A stretch of DNA of 10,294 bases, from the NCBI GenBank assembly GCA_025963345.1, contig JAOPUS010000049.1, forward strand, positions 1 through 10,294, given 5' to 3'. The notes beneath the pieces were generated by a model that saw only the letters and a list, made by a program, of their open reading frames with translations, was not told the origin of the DNA and ran no database searches. Positions within the stretch are counted from its first letter, which is position 1. Each line of letters opens with the position of its first letter. Made by a program: the position numbers and the translations under genes. Below, piece after piece: positions 1 to 5,507 of the stretch. Source of the DNA: Blastococcus sp. GTDB taxonomy: Bacteria; Actinomycetota; Actinomycetes; Mycobacteriales; Geodermatophilaceae.

Positions 1-131
1 ACAACCAGGGAGACGCGGAGTCCTGGCTCGGCGAGAACTGGCGGGAGCTGCTCGACCGCGGCGTGGCCACCGTCACCCTGTTCGACGGGGACGACGAGAT
101 CTACGGCCCCATGGGCCTGGCGGCCACTTAA
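1..131 (+). CDS. C-terminal end of an unidentified protein (partial)
   Basis: The frame is open from the left edge to a TAA at 129-131, giving 42 residues; the 5' part lies outside the window. The fragment has two Trp-containing segments (SWLGENW) and ends in an acidic stretch followed by YGPMGLAAT. It has no membrane segment or recognisable metal or nucleotide motif. It runs toward the aldo/keto reductase and is followed by a strong hairpin terminator, which supports this being a genuine gene end. I do not recognise the family from the tail alone, so no function is given. Confidence 0.6.
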   Translation, partial: NQGDAESWLGENWRELLDRGVATVTLFDGDDEIYGPMGLAAT

Positions 132-158
132 AGTCTAGGCGGAACCGGAGGCCTCGGT

Positions 159-211
159 GGCCCCCTCCTTGGCTTCCCCGAGCGTGCGAGGGAAGCCAGG
201 AGGGGCCTTTC
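159..211 (+). terminator. Intrinsic terminator between converging genes
   Basis: Left arm 159-177 pairs with right arm 191-207: 17 pairs, with two extra bases in the left arm. The loop is about 13 nt and is followed by TTTCT. It lies 27 nt after the plus-strand stop codon. The structure also begins 4 nt after the stop of the minus-strand aldo/keto reductase, so it may end transcription from both sides, although the T-run is present only in the plus direction. Confidence 0.8.
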
Positions 212-1195
212 TCAGCCGCGCGCGGTCTTCGCCGGCTCCCGGACGACGACGTCGCCGAGGACGTCGTCGATGTGCCGGTGGACGTCGTCGTCCAGGCGCA
301 CCCCCGCGGCCTTGACGTTGTCGTGCACCTGCTCCGGGCGGGTGGCGCCGATGATCGCGGCGGCGACGTTCGAGTTCTGCAGCACCCAGGCGATGGCGAG
401 CTGGGCCATGGTCAGGCCGAGATCGTCGGCGATCGGGCGCAGCTGCTGGACCCGGCGGAGGATGTCGTCGGACAGGAGGGGCCGCATCGTCTTCCCGGCC
501 TCGGCATGCCCGCCGCGGCTGTCGGCGGGCGGCTGCTCACCCGGGCGGTACTTCCCGGTGAGCACACCCTGGGCCAGCGGCGACCAGACGATCTGGGAGA
601 GGCCTTCCTTCTCCGAGGTGGGCACGACCTCCTGCTCGATGACCCGCCAGAGCATCGAGTACTGCGGCTGATTGCTGATCAGGTGGATGCCCAGGTCGCG
701 GGCGAGGGCGGCGCCGGCCGCGATCTCCTCGGCCCGCCACTCGCTGACCCCGATGTAGAGCACCTTGCCCGCGCGCACGAGGTCGGCGAAGGCGGTCAAC
801 GTCTCCTCGAGCGGCACCGACGAGTCGTAGCGGTGCGCCTGGTAGAGGTCGACGTAGTCGGTCTGCAGCCGCTGCAGCGAGGCGTGGCAGCTCTCGATGA
901 TGTGCTTGCGGGACAGGCCGCGGTCGTTCTGGCCCGGGCCGGTCGGCCAGTACACCTTGGTGAACAGCTCGTATGACGAGCGGCGCTGACCCTCCAGAGC
1001 CCGGCCGAGGACCGATTCGGCCCGGGTGCCGGCGTAGACGTCAGCGGTGTCGAACGTGGTGATGCCGGCGTCGAGGGCCGCACGGACGCAGGCGAGGGCG
1101 GCGTCCTCCTCGACCTGGCCACCGTGGGTGAGCCAGTTGCCGTACGCGATCTCGGAGATGGTCAGGCCGGAGCGGCCGAGGCGTCTGAATTCCAC
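212..1195 (-). CDS. Aldo/keto reductase, Kv-beta/YghZ-like
   Basis: The product is a 327-residue cytoplasmic NAD(P)H-dependent oxidoreductase with the TIM-barrel aldo/keto reductase fold, of normal family length. The catalytic tetrad is complete: Asp49 and Tyr54 in FDTADVY, Lys80 in FTKVYW, and His121 in YQAHR. The C-terminal cofactor signature IIGATRPEQVHDNV is present. The spacing FDTADVYxGxxAExxLGxAL is typical of the subgroup containing Kv-channel beta subunits and E. coli YghZ; the substrate cannot be read from sequence. The start is GTG, giving the usual MEFRRLGRSGL opening. No Shine-Dalgarno is evident, but a TAGCGT hexamer sits 8 nt upstream, which suggests a leaderless mRNA. The gene follows the DUF3043 gene by 39 bp on the same strand. 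It is not part of the mycobacterial version of this neighbourhood as I recall it, so it may be a lineage-specific insertion. Confidence 0.93.
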   Translation of the reverse strand: MEFRRLGRSGLTISEIAYGNWLTHGGQVEEDAALACVRAALDAGITTFDTADVYAGTRAESVLGRALEGQRRSSYELFTKVYWPTGPGQNDRGLSRKHIIESCHASLQRLQTDYVDLYQAHRYDSSVPLEETLTAFADLVRAGKVLYIGVSEWRAEEIAAGAALARDLGIHLISNQPQYSMLWRVIEQEVVPTSEKEGLSQIVWSPLAQGVLTGKYRPGEQPPADSRGGHAEAGKTMRPLLSDDILRRVQQLRPIADDLGLTMAQLAIAWVLQNSNVAAAIIGATRPEQVHDNVKAAGVRLDDDVHRHIDDVLGDVVVREPAKTARG

Positions 1196-1203
1196 GGACC
1201 GGG

Positions 1204-1209
1204 ACGCTA
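1204..1209 (-). promoter_or_regulatory. Putative -10 element for a leaderless aldo/keto reductase mRNA
   Basis: Read on the minus strand this is TAGCGT, matching the actinobacterial -10 consensus TANNNT. It is followed by 8 nt and then the GTG start at 1195, so transcription would begin at or next to the start codon. No clear -35 element is seen. If real, the gene is transcribed independently of DUF3043 even though the gap is only 39 bp. Confidence 0.4.
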
Positions 1210-1234
1210 GACCCGTGCCCTCGATGGCCCTTTC

Positions 1235-1855
1235 TCAGACGTCGGCGCCCAGGGGAACCTCGGGCTTCGGGAAGCGCCAGCGGCGGATCATCGTCGAGCG
1301 GCTGATGCCGTACCAGACCAGGCCACGGGTCTTGGAGTCGGCGTTGGGGAAGCGCTCGGCGACCTTCCGATTGATCCGTCGGCTGAGCACCACGGAGTCG
1401 ACGATCATCAGCAGGAAGAAGCCGAACAGCAGGAAGCTCGCGTAGTTGCGCACCAGGATGCTCGGCACGATGGTGCCGATCAGCGCGACGGCGGCGATGG
1501 CGAGGAAGAAGCTGCCGACGTTGCGCCGGGAGTCCACGACGTCGCGCACGAGCTTGCGGACCGGGCCGCGGTCGCGGGCGGGCAGGTAGGAGTCGTCGCC
1601 GCGCGCGGCGCCCTGTCGCGCCTCGACCCGGCGGGAGGCCTGATTCTCGCGCATGCGCTTGTAGGCCTCCTTCCGCGTGGTGGGCGGCGGCGGGGGCGGC
1701 CCGGCGCGGCGGCCCTGGGCCTGGCTGCGCTTCGGCGTCGGGCGGCCCTTGCCGGCGGCGCGGACGAGCTGATCGGTGAGATCGGTGGAGGCGTCCGCGC
1801 CGGAGGCGGTGGTCGTCTCGGCGGAGTCACGGCGGCCGGGCAGGCGGAGCTTCAC
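1235..1855 (-). CDS. DUF3043 family two-helix membrane protein
   Basis: The product has 206 residues from the GTG at 1855-1853. An in-frame extension to 1924 exists, but it would run into the erpA promoter region, and family members normally begin with a short KLxxPGRR-like segment, so the shorter start is preferred. Residues 1-110 are hydrophilic and basic, with the family-typical KGRPTPKR (36-43) and a six-proline run (53-58). Two membrane helices follow at about 115-135 and 139-157. The basic C-terminal domain ends RGLVWYGISR...RRWRFPKPEV. This matches actinobacterial DUF3043 proteins (Rv2206 in M. tuberculosis, from memory). The function is unknown. Its position divergent from erpA is shared with other actinobacteria. 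Confidence 0.88.
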   Translation of the reverse strand: MKLRLPGRRDSAETTTASGADASTDLTDQLVRAAGKGRPTPKRSQAQGRRAGPPPPPPTTRKEAYKRMRENQASRRVEARQGAARGDDSYLPARDRGPVRKLVRDVVDSRRNVGSFFLAIAAVALIGTIVPSILVRNYASFLLFGFFLLMIVDSVVLSRRINRKVAERFPNADSKTRGLVWYGISRSTMIRRWRFPKPEVPLGADV

Positions 1856-1863
1856 GAGCCAGA

Positions 1864-1869
1864 AGTCTA
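1864..1869 (-). promoter_or_regulatory. Putative -10 element for a leaderless DUF3043 mRNA
   Basis: The minus-strand hexamer TAGACT lies 8 nt before the preferred GTG start at 1855. There is no ribosome binding site in between, so a leaderless transcript is likely. This also supports choosing the shorter start for the gene. No convincing -35 was found. Confidence 0.45.
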
Positions 1870-1911
1870 CGTGTGTGACGCGGTAGAGCTGGGAACTCAC
1901 CTTCGGCGCCG

Positions 1912-1917
1912 TACAGT
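1912..1917 (+). promoter_or_regulatory. erpA: Putative -10 element for erpA
   Basis: TACAGT matches TANNNT and lies 92 nt upstream of the erpA ATG, predicting a 5' leader of about 85 nt. It is 42 bp from the divergent DUF3043 -10, so the two promoters probably sit back to back. The -35 is unclear. Confidence 0.35.
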
Positions 1918-1937
1918 GGGACACGGCAGGGAAGGGT

Positions 1938-1953
1938 CACCGCCTCGGCGGTG
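1938..1953 (+). other. Hairpin in the erpA 5' leader
   Basis: CACCGCC and GGCGGTG form a perfect 7-bp inverted repeat around TC; as RNA a 6-bp stem with a 4-nt loop is more realistic. It lies between the predicted -10 and the ribosome binding site and is followed by TTGCTCT. It could be an operator or a small leader structure, or it could be chance in GC-rich DNA. Confidence 0.35.
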
Positions 1954-2009
1954 TTGCTCTGCTGCAGAAGTGCCGCAGCGGGCACCCTCGGATCTGGGAG
2001 GACACAAAC

Positions 2010-2381
2010 ATGTCGGTGCAGGACAGCACGACCCTCGACAGCAGCGCGACCGGCACCACCGGCGTGCTGCTCAGCGACCCCGCGGCCTCGAAGGTGAAGG
2101 CACTGCTGGACCAGGAGGGCCGCGACGATCTGCGGCTGCGCATCGCCGTGCAGCCCGGTGGCTGTTCCGGCCTGCGCTACCAGCTCTTCTTCGACGAGCG
2201 GTTCCTCGACGGTGACCAGACCTACGAGTTCGGTGGCGTCGAGGTGATCGTCGATCGGATGAGCGGCCCGTACCTGGGCGGCGCGACCATCGACTTCGTC
2301 GACACCATCGAGAAGCAGGGCTTCACCATCGACAACCCCAACGCGGGCGGTTCCTGCGCCTGCGGCGACTCGTTCCACTGA
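2010..2381 (+). CDS. erpA: A-type iron-sulfur cluster carrier (HesB/IscA/ErpA family)
   Basis: The 123-residue protein is a cytoplasmic Fe-S scaffold or carrier that delivers clusters to apo-proteins. The three family cysteines are present: Cys52 in QPGGCSGLRY, and Cys116 and Cys118 in the C-terminal GGSCACGDSF. The usual FGGVEVIVD and GATIDFVD segments lie between them. The start is well supported: GGGAGGA at 1996-2002 sits 7 nt before the ATG. The first 18 residues are a Ser/Thr-rich, probably disordered extension. The gene is monocistronic, divergent from DUF3043 and convergent with asnB. The orthologous position in M. tuberculosis is Rv2204c, annotated as an Fe-S insertion protein. The family is certain. 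Whether it is functionally ErpA or IscA cannot be decided from sequence. Confidence 0.95.
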   Translation: MSVQDSTTLDSSATGTTGVLLSDPAASKVKALLDQEGRDDLRLRIAVQPGGCSGLRYQLFFDERFLDGDQTYEFGGVEVIVDRMSGPYLGGATIDFVDTIEKQGFTIDNPNAGGSCACGDSFH

Positions 2382-2402
2382 GAGTCCACCAGCTCGAACC
2401 AC

Positions 2403-2443
2403 ACAACGCCCGGTTCCCCCATCGCGGGGGAGCCGGGCGTTGT
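2403..2443 (+). terminator. Hairpin terminator after erpA, probably bidirectional
   Basis: Arms 2403-2420 and 2426-2443 pair over 18 bp with a single T.G wobble around a 5-nt loop, 21 nt after the erpA stop. There is no proper T-run (CGTGTTC follows), as is common for actinobacterial terminators. It also lies downstream of asnB on the other strand and can fold in both transcripts. Confidence 0.75.
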
Positions 2444-2465
2444 CGTGTTCAGGGGGCGGCCGCCG

Positions 2466-2533
2466 TGATCATCGGATTGTTGCCGCCGACACGCGTCGGC
2501 ACGCCGTCGGGAGCGGCCACAAGCCGATGATCA
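2466..2533. repeat. 68-bp imperfect inverted repeat between erpA and asnB
   Basis: The arm at 2466-2486 (TGATCATCGG...) is the reverse complement of 2513-2533 (...CCGATGATCA) at 19 of 21 positions; the outer 10 bp are perfect. The centre holds a second perfect hairpin, GCCGAC/GTCGGC at 2485-2500, overlapping the inner end of the left arm. It begins 16 nt past the asnB stop codon, is distinct from the neighbouring erpA terminator, and has no T-run. It could be an asnB 3'-end structure or a REP/MITE-like element. Confidence 0.7.
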
Positions 2534-2549
2534 ACTTTGGACGGCGGGC

Positions 2550-4499
2550 TCAGAGGCGAACCGGGTAGTGGGTCTCCGGGATCTCAGGGCGGATCCGCTC
2601 CTCGACGAAGATCCCGTGCCACACCATGAACACCAAGACTTCCCACACCTGACGGGCGATCCGCTTGCTCGGCACCTCGGCGGTGCGCAGGGCGGTGAGC
2701 ATGTCTCCCACGTGGGCCCGGTCCAGCCATTCGTCGGTCTGGCTGTCGGCCACGATGTCGCGGGCCCACTCGTGCAGCGGCCCGGCCAGGAAGTCGGCCG
2801 TGGGCACCGGGAAGCCGAGCTTGCGCCGGTGCAGGATCGACGGCGGCACGATCTGCTCCATCGCCCGGCGCAGCGCGTACTTGGTCGCCCCCTGCGTGTC
2901 CCCTGAGCCCCCCCGGGGGACCCGCTGGTCGAGGGGGATGGTGCTGGCCAGCGCGAACACCTCGGGGTCGAGGAACGGGACCCGCAGTTCGAGCGAGTTG
3001 GCCATGGTCATCTTGTCGGCCTTGACCAGGATGTCGCCGCGCAGCCAGGTGAAGAGATCGACGTACTGCATGGCGGTGACGTCGTCGTACCCGGCCTCGC
3101 GGGTGTGCCGGTAGAGGTCCTGGGTGACCGTGACGTGGGACAGGTCGGTGTCGTGCCCACGCATCAGCCGGGCCAGCTCCTCGGGGGAGAAGTTCCGGGC
3201 GTTCCCGTAGTAGCGCTCCTCCAGTGGGATGGAGGCGCGGCGGAGCAGGTCCTTGCCGCGGAGGCCATCCGGCAGCCGGCGCGACAGCGCGGCCATGGCC
3301 CGCCTGCCGGCCTGGGGCATCCGCTGCGCCCAGGCGAGGCTCAACGGTTCGCGGTAGATCGTGTAGCCGCCGAACAGTTCGTCGGCGCCCTCGCCGGAGA
3401 GCACGACCTTGACGTGCTTGCGGGCCTCGCGGGCCACGAAGTACAGCGGCACGAGCGCGGGGTCGGCGACCGGGTCGTCGAGGTACCAGACCACCTCGGG
3501 GATGGCCGCGGCGAACTGCTCGGCGGTGATCACGACCGGCACGTGCTCCACGCCGAGGGTGGCGGCCGACTCCGCGGCGATGTCCACCTCCGACGTGGAC
3601 TCACGCTCGAAGCCGACCGTGAAGGTCATCAACTTGGGGTTGTAGCGCTTGGCCAGGGCGGCGATCGCGGTCGAGTCGATGCCGCTGGACAGGAACGAGC
3701 CCACGGTGACGTCGGCGCGCATGTGCTTGGCCACCGACTCGTCCAGCGTGTCGGCGATCCGGTCGTACAGCTCCTGCTCCCGCCCCGCGGGAACCGGCTG
3801 TGGCCTGAACGTCGGGTGGAAGTAGCGCTCGGTGGTCAGCTCCCCGTCGACGACGGTGAAGGTGGTGCCGCTCTCGATCCGGCGGATGCCCCGATGCAGC
3901 GTCGCGGGCTCGGGCACGTACTGCAGCGTCAGGTAGTGCTGCAGCGACGCCGGGTCGACGCCGCCGGCGGCCTTGCTGCCGCCCAGCATCTCCAGCACGG
4001 CCTTCTTCTCCGAGCTGAACACCAGTCCGCCGTCGGCCAGCCGGGCCGTGAACAGGGGCTTGATCCCGAACGGGTCCCGCGCGCCGAACGCCGTCCGGGT
4101 GTGGGTGTCCCAGATGACGAACGCGAACATGCCGCGCAGCTTGGGGACGATCGCCTCGCCCCACAGGTGGTAGCCGGCGACGATCGTCTCGGTGTCGCCG
4201 TGCGTGGTCAGGGTCGCGCCGGCGGCGGCCAGCTCCTCGCGCAGTTCCACGTAGTTGTAGATCTCGCCGTTGAACAGGATCCGGTAGCGGCCGTCGGCGT
4301 AGGGGAGTGGCTGCGGGCTGCCGTCGACGTCGATGATCGAGAGCCGGTTGAAGCCGAGGACGACGTTCGGGTCGGTCCAGACCTTGGTGTCGTCCGGACC
4401 CCGGTGGTGCAGGCAGTGCAGGGCGCCCTGCACGTCACTCACCGTGGCGTCGGTGACCCGGGCGGCATCGGTGGACAGATAGGCGAGCAGGCCACACAT
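2550..4499 (-). CDS. asnB: Glutamine-dependent asparagine synthase-type amidotransferase
   Basis: The 649-residue product begins MCGLLAY at 4499-4497; removal of Met exposes the nucleophile Cys2, which fixes the start although the frame is open further upstream. The N-terminal glutaminase domain (about 2-210) has Arg52 in RLSI, Asn77 and Glu79 in FNGEIYNY, and Asp102 in GDTE. The C-terminal synthetase domain has the ATP-pyrophosphatase loop at 271-276, here SSGIDS rather than SGGIDS, plus SGEGADELFGGY, the family motif. The reaction is ATP-dependent transfer of glutamine amide nitrogen, classically to aspartate. Actinobacterial and Bacillus AsnB/LtsA proteins of this type amidate meso-diaminopimelate in peptidoglycan, so that role is a real alternative. 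The gene sits 44 nt behind the DUF3817 gene, probably in one operon. A GAGG lies 11 nt before the ATG, a rather long spacing. Confidence 0.95.
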   Translation of the reverse strand: MCGLLAYLSTDAARVTDATVSDVQGALHCLHHRGPDDTKVWTDPNVVLGFNRLSIIDVDGSPQPLPYADGRYRILFNGEIYNYVELREELAAAGATLTTHGDTETIVAGYHLWGEAIVPKLRGMFAFVIWDTHTRTAFGARDPFGIKPLFTARLADGGLVFSSEKKAVLEMLGGSKAAGGVDPASLQHYLTLQYVPEPATLHRGIRRIESGTTFTVVDGELTTERYFHPTFRPQPVPAGREQELYDRIADTLDESVAKHMRADVTVGSFLSSGIDSTAIAALAKRYNPKLMTFTVGFERESTSEVDIAAESAATLGVEHVPVVITAEQFAAAIPEVVWYLDDPVADPALVPLYFVAREARKHVKVVLSGEGADELFGGYTIYREPLSLAWAQRMPQAGRRAMAALSRRLPDGLRGKDLLRRASIPLEERYYGNARNFSPEELARLMRGHDTDLSHVTVTQDLYRHTREAGYDDVTAMQYVDLFTWLRGDILVKADKMTMANSLELRVPFLDPEVFALASTIPLDQRVPRGGSGDTQGATKYALRRAMEQIVPPSILHRRKLGFPVPTADFLAGPLHEWARDIVADSQTDEWLDRAHVGDMLTALRTAEVPSKRIARQVWEVLVFMVWHGIFVEERIRPEIPETHYPVRL

Positions 4500-4543
4500 C
4501 AGGCGCAGGTCCTCGGGGTGGGGGAGAGGCGGTCGTGGCCGGA

Positions 4544-4894
4544 TCAGACGCGCTCGCCGGCGCGGGTCTTCCGCGTGGCGGTGCGCTCGGCGTAGAAGGA
4601 CAGGAACGGCACGGTGCCGGCGAGCACGGTGAGCGCCGATCCCTTCAGGCTCCACTTCGCCCGCAGCGCCAGGTCGACGGCGGACAGGAAGAAGAGGGCG
4701 TACAGCCAGCCGTGGGCGGTGCCGAGCACGGTGACCGGCGTCGGGATGCCGGCCAGGTACTTCAGCGGGACGGCGACCACGATCAGGGCGATCAGCAGGA
4801 CGCCGACGACGTTGGCCATCACGCGGTAACGCTGGAGGGCCGCGGTGATCGCCTGCTCGGAGTCGCGCGCCGAGGTGGTCCGGTCAGCGGCCAT
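4544..4894 (-). CDS. DUF3817 family three-helix membrane protein
   Basis: The product has 116 residues, starting with ATG at 4894-4892; a GGAG sits about 8 nt upstream inside the preceding gene. Three membrane segments are predicted at about 26-47, 57-77 and 83-102. The family signature GTAHGWLYALFF (58-69) has a conserved His and Tyr at the start of helix 2. The N-terminus is hydrophilic and the C-terminus is short and basic (YAERTATRKTRAGER). DUF3817 proteins are small integral membrane proteins of unknown function, widespread in actinobacteria. The start overlaps the end of the 2-TM gene by 11 nt, so the two are probably translationally coupled. asnB follows after 44 nt. Confidence 0.88.
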   Translation of the reverse strand: MAADRTTSARDSEQAITAALQRYRVMANVVGVLLIALIVVAVPLKYLAGIPTPVTVLGTAHGWLYALFFLSAVDLALRAKWSLKGSALTVLAGTVPFLSFYAERTATRKTRAGERV

Positions 4895-5252
4895 GGGTGC
4901 TGCTCCGCTGGCCGAGCGCGCGCTCGTTGAGTTCGGCGAGGTAGGCGTTGTAGGCGGCCAGCTCAGGATCTCCAGTCGTGTCGATGCGGGGGCGCTGGTA
5001 GAGGACGACGTCCGCTCCCGGTGCGCCGTCGTCCGGATCGCGGTGGAGCTCGATCCGGAGCATGCGCAGGTAGAACCACAGCCCCATGAAGCCGTAGAGC
5101 GGCCACTGCAGCGCATAGCTCCAGTTGACGGCGCCGCCGCCGGCCTCGGCCTTGGTCAGCTGCCAGTAGCCGAGGAAGAAGGTCGCCACGAAGAGGGCTG
5201 CCACGAGCAGGTGCATCAGCAGCCACTTCGGGGTCAGCAGCCGGGAGAACAC
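4884..5252 (-). CDS. Small two-helix membrane protein, divergent from ctaC
   Basis: The product has 122 residues from the GTG at 5252-5250. That start is chosen because TAGAGT lies 7 nt upstream, there is no ribosome binding site, and the frame further upstream runs through the ctaC promoter region and ctaC itself. Two membrane helices are predicted at about 11-30 and 46-63. Helix 1 ends LGYWQL, helix 2 begins WPLYGFMGLW, and a hydrophilic tail follows (RIELHRDPDD..., then Tyr-rich helical sequence). The Gly-x-Trp-Gln-Leu at the first helix end recalls the N-terminus of the oxidase assembly factor SURF1, but the large periplasmic domain of SURF1 is absent, so this is only a resemblance. Some actinobacterial databases label similar proteins GutM-like regulators; I see no DNA-binding motif. 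The function is unknown. It leads a cluster with DUF3817 and asnB. Confidence 0.78.
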   Translation of the reverse strand: MFSRLLTPKWLLMHLLVAALFVATFFLGYWQLTKAEAGGGAVNWSYALQWPLYGFMGLWFYLRMLRIELHRDPDDGAPGADVVLYQRPRIDTTGDPELAAYNAYLAELNERALGQRSSTHGR

Positions 5253-5259
5253 GCACTCG

Positions 5260-5265
5260 ACTCTA
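5260..5265 (-). promoter_or_regulatory. Putative -10 element for a leaderless small-membrane-protein mRNA
   Basis: The minus-strand hexamer TAGAGT is followed by 7 nt and the GTG at 5252. It would drive the 2-TM protein, DUF3817 and asnB as one transcript. No -35 is recognised. Confidence 0.45.
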
Positions 5266-5395
5266 ACCGTCGCCCGGCGACACCCGTGCCGCGCGCGGTG
5301 CCCGCGTCCGCCCGGTCCGGCCCCCGCAGGGCGCGGGCCTGCACGCGACCCGCCGGTGGGATGTCTCCGGTGGTCAGCCGCCGAGCGGTGTCGGC

Positions 5396-5401
5396 TAGTC
5401 T
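5396..5401 (+). promoter_or_regulatory. ctaC: Putative -10 element for ctaC-ctaF
   Basis: TAGTCT matches TANNNT and lies 106 nt upstream of the ctaC GTG. A possible weak -35 (TGGTCA, 5371-5376) lies at a long 19-nt spacing. This predicts a leader of about 100 nt. Confidence 0.35.
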
Positions 5402-5465
5402 CGCCCCACACTGTGATCGGCGGGGATGCCGTCCGCCGGGGACCGGTGGACGACCCGCCGGAGGA

Positions 5466-5486
5466 CCGTCCGGAGCACCCGGACGG
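5466..5486 (+). other. Perfect hairpin just upstream of the ctaC ribosome binding site
   Basis: CCGTCCGG and CCGGACGG form a perfect 8-bp stem with the loop AGCAC. It ends 5 nt before the GAGGAGG (5492-5498) that serves ctaC. Its position would let it influence ribosome access, or it may be an operator. Confidence 0.5.
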
Positions 5487-5507
5487 AGGACGAGGAGGCA
5501 GCGAGCA

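Noticed and set aside
1856..1924. Longer start for the DUF3043 gene
   Set aside because: The added 23 residues are unlike the family N-terminus and would cover the intergenic promoter region; a TAGACT hexamer 8 nt before 1855 fits the shorter start.
3105..4595. Long plus-strand open frame opposite asnB
   Set aside because: It is antisense to a gene with complete catalytic motifs; its Gly/Arg/Val/Asp-rich, motif-free product is the usual reflection of high-GC codon bias.
4500..4655. Upstream extension of asnB
   Set aside because: The catalytic Cys must be residue 2, so translation has to start at the ATG at 4499; the extension is Arg/His-rich and overlaps the DUF3817 gene.
4845..5507. Upstream in-frame extension of ctaC
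   Set aside because: It would overlap the divergent 2-TM and DUF3817 genes; the GTG at 5508 has a strong ribosome binding site and directly gives a lipoprotein signal peptide.
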